Assembly: GCF_023343835.1 (NCBI RefSeq)
Contig: NC_064433.1
Coordinates: 181,429,777 to 181,493,776 of the forward strand
From: Lagopus muta
Lineage: Eukaryota > Chordata > Aves > Galliformes > Phasianidae
DNA: 64,000 bases
Direction of reading: 5' to 3'
Positions 36,901-45,900 of the stretch are shown one piece after another (positions within the stretch are counted from its first letter, which is position 1; each line of letters begins with the position of its first letter). The translations under genes were made by a program, and so were the position numbers. Under the pieces are notes generated by a model. That model did not search any database. It worked only from the letters and a program-made list of their open reading frames with translations, and was not told the origin of the DNA.

Positions 36901-39900
36901 GCAGTAAAGTGTCAGACCTCATAGTTGAACTGGGATTGCTCAGTCCGGAGAAGAGGCCCAGGGGATACCTTATAGCTCTCTACAACTGCTTGGAAGGAGG
37001 TTGTAAAGAGCTGTGGCCAGCCTCTTCTCCCAAGAAACTAATGATAAGATGAAAGGGAATGGCCGTAAGTTGTGCCAGGGGAGGTTCAGGTTGGATGTTA
37101 GTAAAAATTTCTTCACAGAAAGAATGATGAGATGTTGGAACAGGCTGCCCAAGGAAGTGCTGGAGTCACTGTCCCTAAAAGTGTTCAGGGAAAGGGTAGA
37201 TGTGGCAAATGGATGGAGATAGGTTGATTGTTGGACTAGATGATCCTAGAGGTCTTTTCCAAACTTTATGATTCTATGCTTTTGTGGTATTTAATCTCAT
37301 TAAGTGAGAAGAAAACAAACCTTATTTACTGGGTAATTTTCTGTCGGCTTTATGAGCTGAACCAGTTCGCTGAGGATAGGATGAATACCAGAGCTTGCTT
37401 GAAGAAGGTACCAGGACCAGCTAATGAGGAACAGTTTTTGGTAACAGGAAGCTGTTAAATCATCTCTGATACTAAGATGCAATCCTTAAAATTATCCAAG
37501 AGCAGAAGTTATAGACACACACACAGCTGATGTTTTCTGGGTTTAAATGCAATAAAGGTGTTCATAGGTGAATGTTTATTGTGTTATTTAATTTCATTTC
37601 CAGGATTTCGGAATTTACACATTGATGATCAGATAACTCTCATCCAGTATTCCTGGATGAGTCTAATGGTTTTTGCAATGGGATGGAGATCATACAAACA
37701 TGTCAGTGGTCAGATGTTGTATTTTGCACCAGATCTGATTCTGAATGAGTAAGTAGACACTACTCATGCACAATATGAATGTTATTTTGAATTTCTTTGT
37801 GTTGATGGAATGTGATTTCACTGAAACCAAGTTTTCATTCATTATTTGTTCTGTTTCAAAATTAACAGCAAAGTCCACTGAGGACATAAAATTCAGTAAC
37901 ATTGGGAAGGATTGTATGGGAATCCCAAATATTTTATTGATGAGGCCAAACAAAATAAGTTAAAATATTATTTTAATTATCTAACAGAAAAGAATTAGAA
38001 TTATGCTGTCAGAAGATTTACGTGAATTCAAATGTGTAACACAGAAGTTCACATTCATTAAAGGAAACTAAACGGGATTTTCTTTGGTCATCGATGATTG
38101 GATGGGTTTTTTGTGAGATGGTGGATTAAATTCTTTCATCTCCCATGTGTGTTAATTGTGCTGTACAAATTGAAACGCTTTGCAGGGATAAGACTCAGAG
38201 AGCTTCAAATTCTGTTGGGTCCCCTAGTGTGCTCTGGGATGTATCTCATGGTTATATTCAGAAATCCACAGTAATGGCTTTAGGCAGTAGTGGTATGCCT
38301 TGGTGTTTTACTCTGCGTGTGCTCCAATGCATGCCATATGAAGAAGACTTTAAATACTTTCTTCCAGAGGAGTGTTGAGATTTATGAGCCCTGCTTATAA
38401 TCCCTTGTAGACAGATTCCTGTTTGTAGCTCAAGACCATTTATATTGAGAAAGAGGTGGACTGACCGCATGCAATTCTCTTGTCTGTAGAACATCTCGTC
38501 AGATCAGTGTCAGAAAAAATTATAAGAGCTAAACATGAGGAGTAACTGTACACTAAATCAAAGCTGCCACTATTTACTGGGGAAAAAAAAAATAAATTAA
38601 TTAACTTTTAGACCAGTGAAAGGTAACTGCTGAACACCAGCAGAAATGGCAACCCTCCCTGCTTCCTGCCCTGGTCATGCATGCCAAAAATTTTACTTAA
38701 GCAGGATCAAACACTATTTGGCTGCATGGAAAACAGATAAGGAAATGACATGTTTGAAAAATACACTAGGATAAAACCTAACTTGCCAATTAAGCTGATC
38801 CCTGATCTGACTCACCACGCAGGCTGGAAGGCACTAATGCCAGAAGAGTAGGAGTGCACACCTAGAGGGGGGAAGAGATCGTGGAAATTCCATCTACTAT
38901 GGCAACACACACATAGATTGTTTTGAAATAACCATGAAACCACAGTCCAAAGATTGTTTTGAAGACAATTTGTTATGTACTGAATTTGTCTGAAAATGAA
39001 CTGTAATGCTCTTTGAGAGTGACTTGCTCAGTAGCATAATTTCAGAGAGTGAGCAGTATTGGATTGACAGTGGTTTCATGGACTTGTATTAAAACACTAC
39101 AAGACTTTACTGTTACACCTTGTGGTGTCTGAAAATATGCTTATGAGCAGCATCTAATGCACCTTGAAAGCTATTGCTTATCTAAGATGCTGTTTATGAA
39201 TAAGGATTATCAGAAAGGCCAGGCTGAGTGGGGCTGTGAGCAACCTGGCCTAGTGGGATGTGTCCCTGCCTGTAGCAGGGGGGGTTGGAACTGTACAAGC
39301 TTAAAGGTGCCTTCCAACCCAAACCATTCTATGATTCTATGAAAGGAATAGAAAGGGAGAATTAAAGTGGATATGGAAATAAATCTAGCCAGATCTTGCA
39401 GATCAAAATTTCATGTTTGAGTCATTGAAGAGCTGGTACAAGACTTTGGATATAGAACAAAACTGAAAACATTTCATTTAAAATAACAAAAACACTTTAA
39501 ATACCATAAGAAAAAAAACCCTTGGTGCATTGAGAAAGGTCTTTTATTAACAGAAAATATCTTCTATTTCTGTTTGGAACACTATCTGTAGTCAGTTTGG
39601 AATGCTAGACTGAGCTCAGAGTTACAATTCCCATTGTAACAAGTGATAAAACTCCATTGGTCTCATGGGGAGCAAAATTTTATTGGCTTGTAATTGTTGT
39701 ACCTCAGGGTACAGCTTTGTAAAATAACTCCACATTACTGCATCTTCCAGTGAATGTAGAACAAACTCAGTTTAGTTTACAAACTTTATAATGATATTGT
39801 TTTCATCATTTCATCATCAGTTAAAAACTGCCTTTCTAATAAATAAATGCAATAAAATAAATTCACTACACCAAAATCCCAAAGAGAAAAGTAAGATCAG

Positions 39901-42900
39901 AGTACTGCAAAAGACTAGATAATTTTTGTATTTCCTTGTGAAATGTCCTATTTACTGCTGCAGGAGTCAGGTAAGGCTGTGGTAATGTCTACTTTCACTT
40001 AAAATACTTTTTAAATATGCTTGCTTAATAATTATTTAATACTTAACTGTTTCTGTAGTGCTACAAAATAATTCAGTTGCACTTAGCAGAAGAATTTTGT
40101 ACAAGCAACAAAGAATTTTGATGTACATTAATTAGAAACATCTTTGCAAAACCTATGAACAAGTTTCTATCAGCTTTCAGCCTCTAGTTTTATGCTTTGT
40201 TTTCAAAGAACTTAAAAAGTTATCAACTTCTAAACAAAAGCACTTCATCCTAAATATTAGCTTATTATAAATTAATAAAAAAACTTTATTTTTGGTGATA
40301 AGCATTCATATGTGATAGTCTACAAGTTCTTTTCTAACCTGAAGTAACAGATTAAACATTGAAAATAACAACTTGTTACTTACAATTAAAAAACTAGTAA
40401 AGAAATTGTTCATTTGTTTTTCTTAATTTCAACACTGTTAATTACGCTGCTAACAAGGCACTTCCTTGAAACAATTAGTAATTAAGCTGCTCCTCTTCTT
40501 TATTTTCCTGTTTTGTTTTTTTTATTTCTGTTTTTGCCTTTTCTGGGTGTAAGACAGAGGATGAAAGAATCGTCGTTCTATTCGCTGTGTCTCTCCATGT
40601 GGCAGCTCCCACAGGAGTTTGTCAGACTCCAAGTTAGCCAAGAAGAGTTTCTATGTATGAAAGCACTGCTGCTTCTCAATACAAGTAAGCTCTTTTGTTT
40701 CTAACATATCACTGGTAAAATCTTTGCTTTGACCGATGTTGTTTAACTTGACAATTGCTGAGCTTTCTGGCTTAACAAATGGAAAACTTCTTCAGGAGGA
40801 AAATGTTAGCATATCAAGACCTAAAAATATGTTTGCAGTGTCTGTAGGGAACAAATAATCTGTTTCATCATTGTCTTTATTTTGTATAAAGGCACTGGAG
40901 AAATGTTGAATCCCTTTTAATGTATTGTAATACTGTATTATGCATTTTCAACACAACTGTGCATATTTCGGTGAGGAAGAATGACTTCAAATGACACTAC
41001 ACAGATAAAAATCTCCTACAGGCATTGGAAATATATAAATACTTGATTGACTTTGGGGTTTGTTGGTGGAGGGATTGATTCTGGCCAAGAAGTTAAAGCA
41101 TGCTTATTCAAAAGATTCGCAAAAGTGGACATGGCAAACAATATTAATATTTATTCACATTTTCTACTTAAGCCAAGGTTTAGCACAGCTATGGATAGAC
41201 TAACTTCTTTTAGTTGTTTACTTGAGTACAAAATTTGTGATCTCTTCAATTGTATGCATCTTTGTAAGAATGCAGTGTACAGCACTGCTCTGAACTGTAA
41301 TTGGAAAATAGGTAATTGATGCGATTCCCTTCTGAAGCCTTTTCTAAAATACTGGGAAAGTCATCAGCTGATGCCTTAAACAGTCCACAAACAGGAAGTT
41401 TTAAAATTTTACTGCTACCTTTAGGAATAAAACTAAACACCTCCTAGAACTAGAAGTGGAAGAATGTTGAAGTTTGGTTCTGTGCACACTTACTGAGTTT
41501 CCTGTTTCTTGGCTGCACAAAGACTCAACAAAAAATAAGGAATTAAAATTTATTCCCTCTTAGGCTGTTCTTGCCTGCTGTTTACATAAGCTCATGCTTT
41601 CAGAAGTCTGTCATCAGCAGAGTATAGACAGTAAAGTAAGCGTAGTTCATAGGAATATAAAAATTACTAGCATAATAGCAAAATAGCATACACTCTGCTA
41701 GTGGAATAGAAATAATACAGAAAATAATCCCAATGCAATATAACTGCAGTTTCTTTCTTGGAATTACATCAGAGTTTTGAATGTATTCCCATTATAAATG
41801 TTTTCCATCTTCTTTTCATCCCATTTTGAAATCCTATGTAAATCTATGTAAATGCTGGAGGGAAGTCTTACATTTCAGTTAGGTTTAGATACATTTGTGA
41901 TATTCTAACTCCACATACCAGTAAGCTCAAATAAAATAATTTTAAAAAAATGCTGCAGTGGTCCACTCCCTCTCAATTCTGGGTGCATCAGTTTAACAGT
42001 AATCACTAAGCCACCATTCTTTATCAACTGCACTTCCATTATAAACTCACTTTTAAGATCATGTGCTTGTATGTATGCAAGAAATTAATTTAATAATATA
42101 AAAGTATTTTTGCCTATGTTCATGAGTTTTGCTTTCTGTTCATTCCTCTACTTATTGTCTTATAGGAAAAAACAGTTTGTCAGATCTTTGGGAAAAGGAA
42201 CACACCTAACCATTGTTGCTGAGACATTTAGTAAACATTTGGTACTGTATAAATACAATACTCTCCACAAAACAATGTTCAAAAAGCATAAAACCTGATT
42301 GTTGATATAAAGTATTTTTAAAGATTATTTCTATTTCATGCTGTTTACCTTTATCCTTTTCAGATGTGAAAGTGTGACCATTTCAATCTTTCACATACTA
42401 ACAGTAAATCATGTCTCAACTTTGTCTTTCGTTCTGTTTTCTATTTGAGTTTTTATTATAATCCACTGGCTTTTCTTTTAAAGACACAGTAATGTGTATT
42501 GCACATAACTAAATATCAGACACAATGTATTTCTAAATCTGAATGGAAACCCCAGCTTTATTTTTAACATTTTCAGTTTTACATTTTTTCCCTTGATGTT
42601 ACTGTGGTGTAGTCTTTTTCTTTTTTTTTTTCTACTGTATTACTGACAGTTTTAAAACTGTCTCAAAAGTAGAATTAGTCTTTGCAAAAAGTAGACCAAC
42701 TTTTTTATTTTCTGCCATTGTTTTGATTTTCTAGTTCCTTATTTGCTATGTTTTACATATAGACATATGTTATATGCTTTGCTTTAATGATACCCAAAAG
42801 TTCTAAATAGTTCTCCATGTAACAGAGGCCACACATGTGGGGACCAATAGAGTGAATAGCTCAGACAGAATATGATATAAGGAAGTTGGATTGTCTTATG

Positions 42901-45900
42901 GAGGGTACAGCATGCTTAGTCCAGCATTTCATCATCATCAGCTGCCAGAAGAAATCAAACATGACACGTCCCTAAAAGCCAAACTACTATTTGATATGTG
43001 GAAGCAATCACAACTTCTGTTGTTGATTTTTATTTAAATTCAGCTTTGGGTTGGAATCAGAATTTGAATTCTACATCCCAGTTCAGTGCTTAGACACTTG
43101 TCTTTGTAGTCACCTTGCTATTCTGTATATATATTTGTATACATATATATGTCTCCATCATTCCCCCAGACATTCAGTTGTCTGAGAAAGTACTGACATG
43201 AGTGGTCAGTGTCAACTTGGATCATTTCCTCTCTTGGACAGTCTCCCATGAAATAAGAAAATTCTGCTTCAGAGCAGAGATTTGAACTTTGCTTTCTATA
43301 AGCGGTCTCTGGGCTCCAGATGAAGAAAATTATTAATTTTAATGTTTGCCTCAAATGTCTTTATCTGCCTTACCTTCTCTTACTTTATGTATCTATATCT
43401 ATATCTATACCTATATCTATATCTATCTTCTATTTCTATTTCTATATCTACATTTAGAGGTCCAACTGTACTCAGTCATGGCCAGATAGTAGCCATGGCA
43501 CGATACCAGACGGAAGGTATATGACATACCTAGCATGTGATTAATTTAATTATGTGAGCTACTACTCACAAGACTCCTTTAGAGTCCATAGAGAAAAATA
43601 AGCATTTCTACCTGAAGTGTAATTCATGTCTTTCTAAAGCTGCTTCTACAACAGTGAATATGTCATGTGCCCTATTCTCACCTGATTTTTTCATATGAAA
43701 ATATAGGGAGCTGTGGTAACAAGATAAGATGGAGCTGTCTATGTTGTTCCTTGTATATGTGCTGTCAGAAGATGAAATGTTAAATGTGACATTACAGTGT
43801 GAAATGTCATCGGACAAAGAAAAAGGAAAGGGAAAAAGAATTTTTCTATCAAAAACAGTATTTCTGAAACTAGATTCTATTTTAATATATGATTATTTTA
43901 ACAAAGCAAGGATTTAAATTTGAGTGCCAGTTGGGGATGTTTTTTCAAGTTTTATTTTTTAGAATTTTCATTTCAGTGTCTTCAACAACATAAATTATAA
44001 CACATATATTACATGCTGCCTGTCATGGAAAATAGTGTTCAGACCGTATCAAAGTTTCCTTACAGTGCTGCCAGAACATAGAATCAATCCTCAAACATGA
44101 TCTTACTACTAGGAGTCACTAACAGGTTCATTTTTGGTATTCTCTGTATTCCTTCATTTTGGTCCTAACAACAGACCATTAAGAGCAGAGTGAGTTGAGC
44201 CATTTGCTTCTGTCTGCTAATTATCTAAGAAATATTCAGATTTAAGACTCTAAGAGTACATCTGCTCTTTTGAGTAAGAGAAGTCCAAACAGGAAACCTG
44301 AGCCTTGGATGCTTTACTGTCTACATTATCTAAAGCTGTTAATTCATTCCATGATGCCATTTCAAAGCACTCCAGCTAGATGTAGGATAAATATGCTCTA
44401 AGGGGGGCAGGCTCTCAGCAACATAAGATAAGCCAACCTATGACATATTTCCTTAAGGACCAGAGGGGTTCTTTTGGCATTCTTCTTTCAGCATGGCCTT
44501 AAACTTCATCTATACCTATTTCTAGACATCAGAGATTAGTATGTTGTATGACTATTTCTGGATAAACTGATTAACAGGAAGAAGTACTTGGCAGATAATA
44601 AATTGCACAGCACACTGTGAAATATAATCTGTTCCCTTACTTAAATCTCTCTTTTTGCCTTAAGAATACACTGCAACACAAATGTTGCTTTCTTTTCAGT
44701 TCCTTTGGAAGGTCTAAGAAGTCAAAGCCAATTTGATGAGATGAGAACGAGTTACATTAGAGAGCTGGTGAAGGCCATTGGCTTGCGCCAGAAAGGTGTT
44801 GTGGCTAATTCCCAGCGTTTCTATCAGCTTACAAAACTGATGGATTCCATGCATGATGTAAGTTTACTTGTTAACTTGTGTTGTTATTCTTGTTTTTTTT
44901 TTAAGTCAGAAGCAATTTGAATTTCATAAAGGAAATTTTATGACAAGTGGCTAGTTAACATTTCTAAACTAAAAAAAAATGTAAGTATACCTCTCCTCTG
45001 ATGTGTGAATAGAACGAAGAGATAGCTGTATATTTGGTAATCAAAACATACTGTATAAAATGTTTAAATATTTGAAAATAGGCATTTGAACACTACTTCT
45101 GCGTTATTTCTGTATCTAGAGCAGTTAAGATTGTTGGTAGGGCTCCATGTGTCTGTATGTGTGTGTACATGTTCATAACAAATCTTTACAAAATGTAGAG
45201 AATAGGGAACTCAAAAGAAAGCCATTGATTTTTCTTCCTTAATTCAAGTATTTTTACACATATACTGTATGCTGCTTTTTTTCCAGTATCCGTTCATATT
45301 CTGGGATTGATTAATATCAGAGATCTCTAATAGTGATGTAGAAATTCATAAGTGTTTTAAAAGATATATCTGAATACTTTCCACATCCCTGAAAATCCAG
45401 CATGCATCCTCTGGGCTTAGCATCCATTAAAACTGAGGAATGATGCTCTCTACCCATGCGAATAATGTTTTGTAATGGCTTCTGCATCTCTGCAAGAGGG
45501 GCAAGAAGCAGAGATACAAGGCCATACCTCTGCTTGAACACGGACTGGTGGAGTGGCACTAAAATACTTCAAGAAAAGTGATTTTGAATTCTTGGCTGTG
45601 ACAAGGTCATAGAGAGTTGAGGGACTGATGAGGTCTCTGTATTCTTTTGTGCTTATGTGCATTTTATTTTATTTTTTATTTTTTGTAAATAAATTCGTTT
45701 TTTTATATAAAAGCCTTCCTTGTCACTAATTCCTCCTTTTGATGGAGGAAAAAGCTGAAGATCCCATTTATGAAGGTTGAGAGAGGCAACAATATTGATA
45801 ATTACGTGGTTCACCAGGTAGTCTGGAATCCTTTGATCCACTGCACAGACCTCTCTCTATCAACTTTTGCTCTGCACAGAAATCACATTGACCATTTAGC

